Positions 16,205-24,212 of a DNA stretch of 64,000 nucleotides are shown piece after piece. The notes under the pieces were generated by a model. The model was not told the DNA's origin. It did not search any database and worked only from the letters and a program-made list of their open reading frames with translations. Each line of letters begins with the position of its first letter. Within the stretch, counting starts at the first letter, position 1. This DNA is from an uncultured Clostridia bacterium (GTDB lineage Bacteria > Bacillota > Clostridia > Oscillospirales > Acutalibacteraceae), in assembly GCA_937884975.1 (NCBI GenBank), contig CAKZZS010000079.1, positions 10,129 to 74,128 of the forward strand, given 5' to 3'. Made by a program: the position numbers and the translations under genes.

Positions 16205-17542
16205 ATGCTCGACATTGTAATGAAGCTTCTTGAGAAGAAGAATTATAAGACGCTCAAGGATATGCTCTCCGAGATGAACGAGGCGGATATCGCCTCCATT
16301 CTTGTTGAACTTCCCGAAGAAAAGCTTGTTCTTATCTACCGCATCCTGCCGAAGGAATTGGCGGCGGAGGTGTTCGTAAATATGGACTCCGACGCCCAGG
16401 AGGTACTTATCCACAGCTTTTCGGATAATGAGCTTAAAGAAGTGCTTGACGAGCTTTATGTTGACGACGCGGTTGACATAATTGAAGAAATGCCCGCAAC
16501 TGTCGTAAAGAGAATTCTGCAGCAGACGGACCCCGAAACGAGGAAATCCATTAACGAGCTGCTCAATTACCCCGAGGACAGCGCAGGCAGCATAATGACA
16601 ATTGAATACGTTGACCTTAAGGGTCATATGACGGTTGAGGACGCTTTTACAAGAATACGCCGAACAGGCGTTGACAAGGAGACGATTTACACCTGCTACG
16701 TCACGGACGAGGGAAGACATCTTCAGGGCGTTGTTACCGTTAAAACGCTGCTTTTATCCGACTATGAGGACCTTATAAGCGATATTATGGAAACGAACGT
16801 TATTTCCGTAAATACGCTTGAGGATAAGGAAGTCGTAGCCGAAATGTTCCAGAAGTACGACCTTCTTGCGCTCCCCGTTGTTGACAGGGAAAGCCGTCTT
16901 GTCGGTATTATCACCATTGACGACGCTATGGACGTTTTGCAGGAAGAAAACACCGAGGACTTTGAAAAAATGGCGGCTATCACGCCGACGGATAAGCCCT
17001 ACACAAAGACGGGAGTATTCGCAACGTGGGGAAAAAGAATTCCGTGGCTTTTATTCCTTATGATTTCGGCAACCTTTACCTCAAAGATTATTCAGTCCTT
17101 TGAGGACGCGCTTGCCGCCCAGGTGGTGCTTACGGCGTTTATCCCAATGCTGATGGATACGTCGGGTAACGCAGGCACACAGGCGTCGGTTTCGATAATA
17201 CGCGCATTAAGTCTTAACGACATTGAGTTCAGGGATTATTTCAAGGTTGTTTTTAAGGAATTTCGCGTAGCAATTATGTGCGGCGTAGTTCTTGCAACCG
17301 CAAATTTCTTCAAGCTGCTTTGGATAGACAGAGTGAGTATGCCGATTTCGCTTGTTGTAAATCTGACGCTTCTTTTTGCAATAATTATTGCAAAGTGCGT
17401 CGGCTCCACCCTGCCGATGGTTGCGCAAAAATTAAAGCTTGACCCGGCGGTTATGGCGTCTCCGCTGGTAACAACAATAGTTGACGCCCTTTCGCTTCTG
17501 ACGTATTTTTCAATTGCGACAAGAATTTTACATTTAAGTTAA
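16205..17542 (+). CDS. mgtE: Magnesium transporter MgtE
   Basis: A 445-residue MgtE channel. The N-terminal alpha-solenoid domain (about 10-120; MNEADIASILVELPEEKLVLIYRILPKE), two CBS domains (about 130-250; VVDRESRLVGIITIDDAMDVL) and a C-terminal five-helix membrane domain (about 280-445) with the pore signature PMLMDTSGNAGTQASVSIIRAL are all visible. MgtE conducts Mg2+ (and Co2+) into the cell; its cytosolic domains close the pore when Mg2+ is high. GGGAGGG precedes the ATG. Expression is probably also controlled by the leader at 16037-16200. Confidence 0.95.
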   Translation: MLDIVMKLLEKKNYKTLKDMLSEMNEADIASILVELPEEKLVLIYRILPKELAAEVFVNMDSDAQEVLIHSFSDNELKEVLDELYVDDAVDIIEEMPATVVKRILQQTDPETRKSINELLNYPEDSAGSIMTIEYVDLKGHMTVEDAFTRIRRTGVDKETIYTCYVTDEGRHLQGVVTVKTLLLSDYEDLISDIMETNVISVNTLEDKEVVAEMFQKYDLLALPVVDRESRLVGIITIDDAMDVLQEENTEDFEKMAAITPTDKPYTKTGVFATWGKRIPWLLFLMISATFTSKIIQSFEDALAAQVVLTAFIPMLMDTSGNAGTQASVSIIRALSLNDIEFRDYFKVVFKEFRVAIMCGVVLATANFFKLLWIDRVSMPISLVVNLTLLFAIIIAKCVGSTLPMVAQKLKLDPAVMASPLVTTIVDALSLLTYFSIATRILHLS

Positions 17543-17553
17543 ACACAAAAAAT

Positions 17554-17580
17554 AAGAACCGAGTTAAAAACTCGGTTCTT
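17554..17580. terminator. Bidirectional terminator
   Basis: AAGAACCGAG-ttaaaaa-CTCGGTTCTT followed by TAATTTTTATT, between converging mgtE and the LRR-protein gene. Confidence 0.85.
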
Positions 17581-17594
17581 TAATTTTTATTCAA

Positions 17595-18899
17595 TTATTC
17601 AACAGGCTGTCTTTCTGCATTATAGACGGTGTCAATTGTCTTTTTGAATAAAAGATAATCGTATTTCGGTCTCCAGGACGAGCCGATTTCATAGGACTTA
17701 AAGGTCTCTTCGTCACAGGCGATATTCATCTGTGAAATGCCGTGAAGTCCCGTGCCGCTTTCGTCATTCTTATCCTTATACACCGAATCCCAAAAGGCGT
17801 GGTGACCGATTTTTTTAACGTTTTCGGGGATATACATATACGTCAGTCCCCTGTCGCGGGTAAATGCGTCCGAGCCTATTGCTTCAAGACACTCGGGAAG
17901 CGAAAGGTAAATAGCACCGAGTTTTTCCCTGCCCGTGAAACGGGTTTCGCTTACGCCATCGGCTGTGGGAACATACGAATAAATATTGTGCATATTTCCG
18001 CAGTCAAAGAATGCGAGAGTGCCGATTTCCTTTAAGCCGTCGGGAAGATAATAGGTATCGACATTTGCGTAGTTAAAGCAAAGCGGACAGATTTTTTCAA
18101 CAGTTGACGGAACAACATAGGTCCTTACGTCCTCATTGTACTTTTGGAAAAATCCCTCGTCATATTTTTCAGTCGGACCCCACAGCTCCTCCATCGGGTT
18201 GCCGTCGTCATCAACAAGATCGGTATATCCGAGCTCTTTTCTCAAATACTTATCGTGGTCAATGGGATAGCAGATAATTTCCGTCTTGTCCTTGTTGTAA
18301 AGGACGCCGTCAACATCGCAGTAATTCGGGTTGTTTTCGTCAACATAAATGCACTGCAAAGCCCAGCACGAATAAAATGCTTTGTTGTCAATTTTCGTTA
18401 CATCGGCGCCGACATTTACGACCTGAAGCGTAGCGTCGCAGTTAAAAGCGTATTCGTGAATTTCGGTTACCGTTTTTTCTTCGTCATACGTCAGGAAATC
18501 CATATTGATATTCTCTTCATTTTCAGCGCCGCCTGCGATAAGAGCGCCTGCTTCGATTTTTGAATTATCGATATCCGCAACGTACTCGACGTCAAAGGTT
18601 TTTATAAGTCCGTTATTTGAAAACTGAACAAGCTTATAGCCCGTGTCATTCTCTTTGTATTCAAGGTCGCCCGTATTAAGAAGCGCGCGAACCGAGAAGA
18701 AAAGCGAAAGCAGAACCGCAATTGAAATGAAGACAACAAATATTATCTTCTTTCCCGTAGCGTCCTTATAGGACACATTGATTTTAGGCGGTGCAAGTCC
18801 CTCTATCCGGTAAGTCCAGATTTCGTCCTCGGGGATGTCAAGAATTTCTTCTTCTGCCTCGACCTTTGTCTTTGCCTTTTTGGTCTTTTCTTTTTTCAT
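17595..18899 (-). CDS. Leucine-rich-repeat (BspA-like, LRR_5) membrane-anchored protein
   Basis: A 434-residue protein with a Lys/Glu-rich cytoplasmic start, one membrane helix (about residues 50-73, IIFVVFISIAVLLSLFFSV) and an external part containing BspA-type repeats such as VTEIHEYAFNCDATLQVVNVG, KIDNKAFYSCWALQCIYV, EIGTLAFFDCGNMHNIY and KKIGHHAFWDS. Such repeats usually bind proteins or glycans. ATG 18899 follows GGGGGTG. It is 14 bases downstream of the transporter gene and ends the operon. A surface glycan- or protein-binding role is inference. Confidence 0.8.
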   Translation of the reverse strand: MKKEKTKKAKTKVEAEEEILDIPEDEIWTYRIEGLAPPKINVSYKDATGKKIIFVVFISIAVLLSLFFSVRALLNTGDLEYKENDTGYKLVQFSNNGLIKTFDVEYVADIDNSKIEAGALIAGGAENEENINMDFLTYDEEKTVTEIHEYAFNCDATLQVVNVGADVTKIDNKAFYSCWALQCIYVDENNPNYCDVDGVLYNKDKTEIICYPIDHDKYLRKELGYTDLVDDDGNPMEELWGPTEKYDEGFFQKYNEDVRTYVVPSTVEKICPLCFNYANVDTYYLPDGLKEIGTLAFFDCGNMHNIYSYVPTADGVSETRFTGREKLGAIYLSLPECLEAIGSDAFTRDRGLTYMYIPENVKKIGHHAFWDSVYKDKNDESGTGLHGISQMNIACDEETFKSYEIGSSWRPKYDYLLFKKTIDTVYNAERQPVE

Positions 18900-18912
18900 C
18901 TTCCGCACCCCC

Positions 18913-20667
18913 TTAACCTATGAACGAGCCTGCAACCGATTCGCCCTCGGTCTCGGCTTTCTTTTCGGTTACCTCGGCTCTGCGTTTGAGCACCTGGATA
19001 ACCTTGTTCTGCTTTGAGGAGTCGTAATCCCAGAAGATATACGGAATAGTCATAAGCAAGAAGCCTGCGATATCAAAGAGAATCGGGATAACGATTATCT
19101 TAACTCTTGAAGCGTCAATGAAAAGAACGTCCCAGTTTGAGTTAAATCCGAACTTGAGAAGCAAAATCGGTATAATAAGTCCGACAACAGCCGAAGCGGG
19201 ACCTGTAATCCAACCAAAGATGCCCGAAAAGCTTTCAAGTCTTTCACCTGAAAGATACATCTGATAGTCGCCGATACGAACATCCATATCGTGACCGACA
19301 GCGGTCGGAATCGTGTGAGTCGCTTCAAGGAAGAAGAGAACAATAAGACAAATAATTCCGCAAAGCGTAACGTTATCGCCGCAAAGAAGAATAGCCGCAA
19401 CAACAATTGACCAGCCGATAGCCCTTGAAATCTGGTAGAAAATCATAATCTGCTTATAGGAAAATCTCTTTATGAAATAGGGCGTGAAGAAATCGGGCGG
19501 CGTGCCTGCAAAGGATACAAGCGAAACAATAAGTCCGTAGGAAAGACCGCTTAAGCGGAAGGTGTAAAGGTAAAGGACAGTTGTAAACGCGAGCATACCG
19601 TTGCCCAGGGAGTCAAGAAGATAAACGATATTGAGCACCCATTTATACTTATTACGCATTACGCCGAAAATGCCGTCCCAGAATTTAATCTGGACCTTTT
19701 CTTCAATGGGCGGTTGAGGTATTCTCTCCTTAATACGCCCTGCAAAAATCATAGTCAGCGTTGCAAAGCCGATAAAGATTATCGGAATAACATATCTGTA
19801 AACGTTAATGTCAGCCCATTCGTCTCTTGTAAAACCTATGGCAATGGGAATTACAACGACCATAAGGGAATTGAGAATATGGGAAAGCTTCATAGGATAA
19901 GTCCTTATTAAAATTCTTTCACGCATATTCGGGCTGATATTCTGGGCGCAGGTTTCAAGACAGTTTGTAAATGCAAACAGATTATAGATAGCAAAAAGAA
20001 GGTTTGCAACCCAAACACGGGTGACCTCATCCGCAATATTGTAAACGGGAAGCCAGCCGATAAGGATAACCATTACGCACTTGGGAACAACGTCGCAGTA
20101 AAGGAAATACTTATATCTTCCGAATTTCGGTACGAGCTTTTTACGCCAGAAAATATTTCTCGACCCTGCCCAGCCGTTCCAGAGAATATGAGTACCGAGA
20201 ATCTTAATTGCCGAAGCCGCCGACAGACCTCGAATTGAATTGAGGGCGGCGACAAGCCAGTTATTCGGATTAAGATACGGCTCAAAATTAAACACTATAA
20301 GGAATATGCCGATAATAATTGAGAAGAAATAGACCGTATAAAGCCTTTTCTCCGTCTTTTTAGGCATAAAGCCGAGGTTATCGTTGATAATCCAGCCTAA
20401 AATATCCCAAAGCTTCTGCAAGGGCATATTGATAAGCGCAATTGCAGAGAAGATAACATACGGCAGCTTGTAGTGATACATTATAAGGTAACAGCCTGCC
20501 GCAAAGGATATGTATTCAAGCGTTTTGGAGCCTGAATAGTTACTGCCTACCGCAAGCCAGATATCCTTATACTCCTTATAAGGAACATATTTGCCCTCCG
20601 CAGGCGTATTCCAATGCTCCTTGATTTCACCGAAGAGCCATTTTACCTTGCCCGTTAATTTACTCAT
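18913..20667 (-). CDS. MFS_2 / GPH-type sugar transporter
   Basis: A 584-residue membrane protein with about 12 predicted helices, longer than a typical MFS carrier. Cytoplasmic N-terminal region ends in PYKEYKDIW, followed by helices such as TLEYISFAAGCYLIMYH, VYFFSIIIGIFLIVF and GLIVSLVSFAGTPPDFF. The pattern fits MFS_2 cation:glycoside symporters, although the canonical family motifs are weak. ATG 20667 has AGAGAGG at a suitable distance. It lies between a GH43-like gene and an LRR gene in one operon, which supports import of an oligosaccharide or glycoside. Confidence 0.75.
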   Translation of the reverse strand: MSKLTGKVKWLFGEIKEHWNTPAEGKYVPYKEYKDIWLAVGSNYSGSKTLEYISFAAGCYLIMYHYKLPYVIFSAIALINMPLQKLWDILGWIINDNLGFMPKKTEKRLYTVYFFSIIIGIFLIVFNFEPYLNPNNWLVAALNSIRGLSAASAIKILGTHILWNGWAGSRNIFWRKKLVPKFGRYKYFLYCDVVPKCVMVILIGWLPVYNIADEVTRVWVANLLFAIYNLFAFTNCLETCAQNISPNMRERILIRTYPMKLSHILNSLMVVVIPIAIGFTRDEWADINVYRYVIPIIFIGFATLTMIFAGRIKERIPQPPIEEKVQIKFWDGIFGVMRNKYKWVLNIVYLLDSLGNGMLAFTTVLYLYTFRLSGLSYGLIVSLVSFAGTPPDFFTPYFIKRFSYKQIMIFYQISRAIGWSIVVAAILLCGDNVTLCGIICLIVLFFLEATHTIPTAVGHDMDVRIGDYQMYLSGERLESFSGIFGWITGPASAVVGLIIPILLLKFGFNSNWDVLFIDASRVKIIVIPILFDIAGFLLMTIPYIFWDYDSSKQNKVIQVLKRRAEVTEKKAETEGESVAGSFIG

Positions 20668-20694
20668 TCGCACCATTCCTCTCTTCCAAGAGAT

Positions 20695-21630
20695 TTAATT
20701 GTTTTTGTAGTAGTTTTTAAGAGAATTATATTCATTCTCCGTTATTTCAAGCACCTTTCCGTGCTTGAAGCCGTAAGGAAAAGAAAACTCCTCTTTATCC
20801 ATCCGAAAGTCGCTTTCTCCTACCGAGGACGCTACAAACGGAACATAGCCCATCTTCGGTTTTTCGCAACCGAAGAAGTCGAGCATAAGGCACCATCTGC
20901 CGTCGGGAAGAACGTAAGAGGTCGGTCCCTCATACGAACCTGCGTTCCCGAGAGAAGCCATATATTCCTCAAGGAGCTTATCGTGTTCGTACGGACCGTA
21001 TAAATTCTTCGACGTTGCGTGCATATTCATCGACGGTTCATTCGCATTCTTATAGAAAAGATGGTATGTGTCGCCGTGCTTTACAATATGCGAGTCAAGA
21101 ATTTCGTTTTTCTTATCAAAGAAAACCTTCGGATACGAAAAGGACTCAAAATCCTTTGTAGTGCAGCAGTAAATTGACATATGACGATAGTCTGTTTCTT
21201 TAACCATTGAGCCCCAGTGAATGAGGTATTCCTCATTCTTGTCGTCAAAAATTACCTCGGGTGCCCAAAGACAGCCGAAATCGTCCCTGCCGAAATAAAT
21301 CTGCTGCTGCGGCGAAAAATGAATAAGGTCGTCGCTTCGCCACAAATTAAGCTTTTTACTGCCGCTGCGGTTAATATCTATCCAGTCGATATTATGGTTT
21401 TCATCCATACGGTGAACAACGCACAAATCGGTCGTAAGAATAACAAAACCGCCTTTTACAAGCCTGACAACCTCAATATCACGGCATCCGCATTCGCCCA
21501 AGGTGCTTTCGAGAATGGGATTTCCCGAATTCAACTGTTCCCAGTTAAAGCCGTCTTTACTTACGGAAAAGTAAACCTGTTCCCCGTCCGGGGTGAGCTT
21601 TTCTTTAAAATGAGCAAAAAGATACGCCAT
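20695..21630 (-). CDS. GH43-like five-bladed beta-propeller protein
   Basis: A 311-residue protein with propeller repeats typical of clan GH-F: DGFNWEQL, LNLWRSDDLIHF, CLWAPEVIFDDKNEEYLIHWG, SHIVKHGDTYHLFYKN, SYEGPTSYVLPDGRWCLMLD. The WAPEV and EGPT segments match GH43 (arabinofuranosidase/xylosidase) enzymes. The usual early Asp-Pro motif is not evident, so catalytic activity is uncertain. There is no signal peptide. AAGGAG lies 7 bases before the ATG at 21630, which I chose over an upstream start. It heads the operon with the MFS_2 transporter and the LRR protein. Confidence 0.7.
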   Translation of the reverse strand: MAYLFAHFKEKLTPDGEQVYFSVSKDGFNWEQLNSGNPILESTLGECGCRDIEVVRLVKGGFVILTTDLCVVHRMDENHNIDWIDINRSGSKKLNLWRSDDLIHFSPQQQIYFGRDDFGCLWAPEVIFDDKNEEYLIHWGSMVKETDYRHMSIYCCTTKDFESFSYPKVFFDKKNEILDSHIVKHGDTYHLFYKNANEPSMNMHATSKNLYGPYEHDKLLEEYMASLGNAGSYEGPTSYVLPDGRWCLMLDFFGCEKPKMGYVPFVASSVGESDFRMDKEEFSFPYGFKHGKVLEITENEYNSLKNYYKNN

Positions 21631-21638
21631 AATATTAC

Positions 21639-21654
21639 TCCTTTTCGGTAGTAT
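21639..21654 (-). promoter_or_regulatory. Operator-like leader motif shared with lacZ
   Basis: Minus strand ATACTACCGAAAAGGA, 15 of 16 identical to 15877-15892 before lacZ. It starts 4 bases after the -10 box. Confidence 0.5.
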
Positions 21655-21658
21655 GTAA

Positions 21659-21687
21659 ATTATACAAGAATTACTCATATATTTCAA
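21659..21687 (-). promoter_or_regulatory. SigA-type promoter of the GH43-like operon
   Basis: Minus strand TTGAAA (21682-21687), 17-base spacer, TATAAT (21659-21664). Confidence 0.75.
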
Positions 21688-21711
21688 TAGTTTTGTTGAA
21701 AATGATAAAGA

Positions 21712-21733
21712 AAAACGCCCCGAAGGGCGTTTT
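21712..21733 (-). terminator. Terminator of the hypB-lrp-aminotransferase operon
   Basis: AAAACGCCC-cgaa-GGGCGTTTT with TTCTTTATC following on the minus strand. Confidence 0.85.
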
Positions 21734-21747
21734 AAATATTTAACAAT

Positions 21748-22917
21748 TCAGTTTTCTTCAAAACTTTCAATAAACAGCTTAAGCCGTCTTACCGCTTCCT
21801 TAAGCTCGCTTACGGAATAAGCGTATGAAATTCTAATAAATCCCTCTCCGCTTTCGCCAAAGGCGTCACCCGGAACCACAGCGAGCTTTTGCTCGTTGAG
21901 AAGCCTTGTTGCAAATTCCTCGCTTGTCATATTAAAGCGGCGTATATCCGGGAACATATAGAACGCGCCCTCCGGCTCAAAGCACGGCAAGCCCATTTTC
22001 AAAAGCTCATTGTAAAGATAACGGCGTCTGCGGTCATATTCGTCACGCATTTTTTCAACGTCCTCATCTCCGTTATTTAGCGCCTCAACCGCCGCGTACT
22101 GACTGACAGTAGGCGCGCACATAATTGCAAACTGATGGATTTTTACCATCTGGGAAATAATTTCCTTCGGTCCCAAAGCGTAACCGAGCCTCCAGCCCGT
22201 CATTGCAAACGCCTTTGAAAAGCCGTTTATAAGTACGGTTCTTTCTTTCATACCGTCAAACGAAGCGATGCTGACGTGCTTTTCGGAGGAATATGTAAGA
22301 GAAGAATAAATTTCATCGGAAATGACGAGTAAATCGTGCTTTAATATTACGGGAACGATTTTTTCAAGGTCCTCTCGCGTCATCACTGCGCCGGTCGGAT
22401 TATTCGGGAAAGAAAGAATAACCGCCTTGGTTTTCTCCGTTATTGCGCCTTCAAGCTCTTCTGCAGTAAGCTTAAAGCGGTTTTCATTTTTAAGAGAAAT
22501 CGGCACGGGAACGCCGTCCGCCAGAGTAATACAGGGCGAATAACTGACGTATGACGGGTCGGTAAAAATGACCTCGTCGCCGCAGTTTAAAACAGCGCGA
22601 AGCGCAAGGTCAATTGCCTCGCTTCCGCCTACGGTTACAATTACCTCGTTTTCCCCGTTATATTCAATACCCGTATGCCTTTTTGTATAAGAGCAGACCG
22701 CTTTTTTCAGCTCCGGCATACCCGAATTTGAGGTATAAAAGGTCTTACCCTGATGAAGCGCGGTAATTCCGGCTTCACGGATATGCCAAGGAGTATCAAA
22801 ATCCGGCTCGCCGACGCCGAGCGATATTACGCCCTCGGTGCTGTTTGCAAGGTCAAAAAACCTGCGTATTCCCGACGGCTTTATCCCCTTTACCTTTTCG
22901 GACAGAAAATCTCTCAC
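21748..22917 (-). CDS. PLP-dependent aminotransferase, class I/II
   Basis: A 389-residue fold-type I aminotransferase: EGVISLGVGEPDFDTPWHI, YTSNSGMPELKKAV, SFPNNPTGAVM, DEIYSSLTY and the PLP lysine in LINGFSKAFAMTGWRLGY. It resembles the PatA/aspartate-type subgroup; exact amino donor is not clear. The start codon overlaps the stop of the Lrp gene by 4 bases (ATGA), so the regulator and enzyme are co-translated. Lrp/AsnC proteins often regulate amino acid metabolism, so this enzyme may be among its targets. Confidence 0.9.
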   Translation of the reverse strand: MRDFLSEKVKGIKPSGIRRFFDLANSTEGVISLGVGEPDFDTPWHIREAGITALHQGKTFYTSNSGMPELKKAVCSYTKRHTGIEYNGENEVIVTVGGSEAIDLALRAVLNCGDEVIFTDPSYVSYSPCITLADGVPVPISLKNENRFKLTAEELEGAITEKTKAVILSFPNNPTGAVMTREDLEKIVPVILKHDLLVISDEIYSSLTYSSEKHVSIASFDGMKERTVLINGFSKAFAMTGWRLGYALGPKEIISQMVKIHQFAIMCAPTVSQYAAVEALNNGDEDVEKMRDEYDRRRRYLYNELLKMGLPCFEPEGAFYMFPDIRRFNMTSEEFATRLLNEQKLAVVPGDAFGESGEGFIRISYAYSVSELKEAVRRLKLFIESFEEN

Positions 22918-23408
22918 AGTGACACCAACATTCTTTCATTAGTCTTTTTTGATTTGAAAAGAACTCCGAGCTCCTTATACTTCGAAAGCGTGAAATGGGT
23001 TGTGGTGCTCTGCACCTCTTCAATTTGCGCAAGCTTTCCCGACACAAAAAGGGAGACCTCTTTAATCGACCTGCCCCTTACGGTAACAAGGAAATCATAG
23101 CTTCCCGACATAAGAAAAAGAGTGTCGACCTGGGGGAAGGAGCTGATTTTTTCGGCAATTTTATCGTAGCCCTCGCCGCCCTGCGGAGTGACGCGAAGCT
23201 CAACCATAGCGGTAACATCATCGTCGTGAACCTTATCCCAGTCGATAAGCGTGTTATAACCGCAAATTATTTTTTCCTTTTCGAGTCTGCCAATTGCGCT
23301 GCGGATTTCCTCCTCGGGAACGCCGAGCATAACGGAAAGCTCCGACGCCTCAAGGCGGCTGTTATTTGAGAGTAATTCAAGTAATTTCAGTTCAAGTGAT
23401 TTTTCCAT
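22914..23408 (-). CDS. Lrp/AsnC family transcriptional regulator
   Basis: A 164-residue regulator with an N-terminal helix-turn-helix (about 5-55, LKLLELLSNNSRLEASELSVMLG then EEIRSAIGRLEKEKIICGY) and a RAM effector-binding domain (about 68-145, AMVELRVTPQGGEGYDKIAEKI, SGSYDFLVTVRGRS). Lrp-type proteins bind amino acids and DNA as multimers. The C-terminal tail is slightly longer than usual. It lies 13 bases after hypB and overlaps the aminotransferase gene. Confidence 0.92.
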   Translation of the reverse strand: MEKSLELKLLELLSNNSRLEASELSVMLGVPEEEIRSAIGRLEKEKIICGYNTLIDWDKVHDDDVTAMVELRVTPQGGEGYDKIAEKISSFPQVDTLFLMSGSYDFLVTVRGRSIKEVSLFVSGKLAQIEEVQSTTTHFTLSKYKELGVLFKSKKTNERMLVSL

Positions 23409-23421
23409 AATTATCTTCCTT

Positions 23422-24090
23422 TTACTTATTCCATTCGTTTACCTGTCTTCGAAGCCAGTCGCACCAGGCGTCAACGCCCTCGCCCGTCCTTGCGGAAATA
23501 AAGAATATTTCAGCGTTGGGATTAAGCTTATGAATACGCTCTTTTACCGCTTCGTCATCAAATTCGAAAACGCTTTTCGTGTCAATTTTATTTATAAGAA
23601 CAACGTCGGAAATAGTGAACATAAGCGGATATTTAAGCGGCTTGTCGTCGCCCTCGGGCACGGAAAGAATCATTGCGTTTTTGGAAGAACCGGTGTCAAA
23701 TTCCGCAGGACAAACGAGATTTCCTACATTTTCAAGCACAACAAGGTCAAAGCGGTTGGCGTCAAATTCGTCAATACCCTGTCTTGTCATACCTGCGTCA
23801 AGATGGCACATACCGCCCGTATGAAGCTGGATAGACTCAATTCCAGACTGCTCAATGGTTCTTGCGTCAACGTCGGAGTCAATATCCGCTTCCATAACGC
23901 CGATTTTAAATTCGTCCTTAAGGCGTGAAAGAGTGGCTTTTAAAGTGGTTGTTTTTCCGGCTCCCGGCGACGACATAAGGTTTAAAAGAAAGGTTTTATT
24001 CGCCCTTAATTCGTCACGGAGCTTATCCGCCTCACGGTCATTGTTTTCAAATACGCTTTTTTTGATTTCAATTATTTTGAAATTATCCAT
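23422..24090 (-). CDS. hypB: HypB-type GTPase (hydrogenase/urease nickel-insertion family)
   Basis: A 222-residue SIMIBI-class GTPase. P-loop SSPGAGKTT at about 39-47, EADIDSDVDA, the metal-site motif TGGMCHLDAGM, VLENVGNLVCPAEFD and the G4 motif NKID are all present and match HypB. The N-terminal CxxCGC nickel site and His-rich stretch found in some HypB are absent. HypB loads nickel into [NiFe]-hydrogenase, but no hypA, other hyp gene, hydrogenase or urease is in this window. It is the first gene of an operon with an Lrp regulator and aminotransferase, under a perfect-consensus promoter. Confidence 0.88.
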   Translation of the reverse strand: MDNFKIIEIKKSVFENNDREADKLRDELRANKTFLLNLMSSPGAGKTTTLKATLSRLKDEFKIGVMEADIDSDVDARTIEQSGIESIQLHTGGMCHLDAGMTRQGIDEFDANRFDLVVLENVGNLVCPAEFDTGSSKNAMILSVPEGDDKPLKYPLMFTISDVVLINKIDTKSVFEFDDEAVKERIHKLNPNAEIFFISARTGEGVDAWCDWLRRQVNEWNK

Positions 24091-24126
24091 AACTATCTCC
24101 CGAAAGCTTTTTTATATTATTTTAGT

Positions 24127-24155
24127 ATTATATATTTATTCTTTTGAATTGTCAA
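24127..24155 (-). promoter_or_regulatory. Consensus SigA-type promoter of hypB
   Basis: Minus strand TTGACA (24150-24155), 17-base spacer, TATAAT (24127-24132): a perfect match in both boxes and spacing. Confidence 0.85.
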
Positions 24156-24181
24156 TTTAAAACGGGAGTAAATCAAATAAA

Positions 24182-24207
24182 AAGGCTTCCCCTTTTAAGG
24201 AAGCCTT
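24182..24207 (-). terminator. Terminator of the esterase gene
   Basis: AAGGCTTCC/GGAAGCCTT arms; the minus strand continues TTTATTTG. Confidence 0.85.
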
Positions 24208-24212
24208 AAAAA

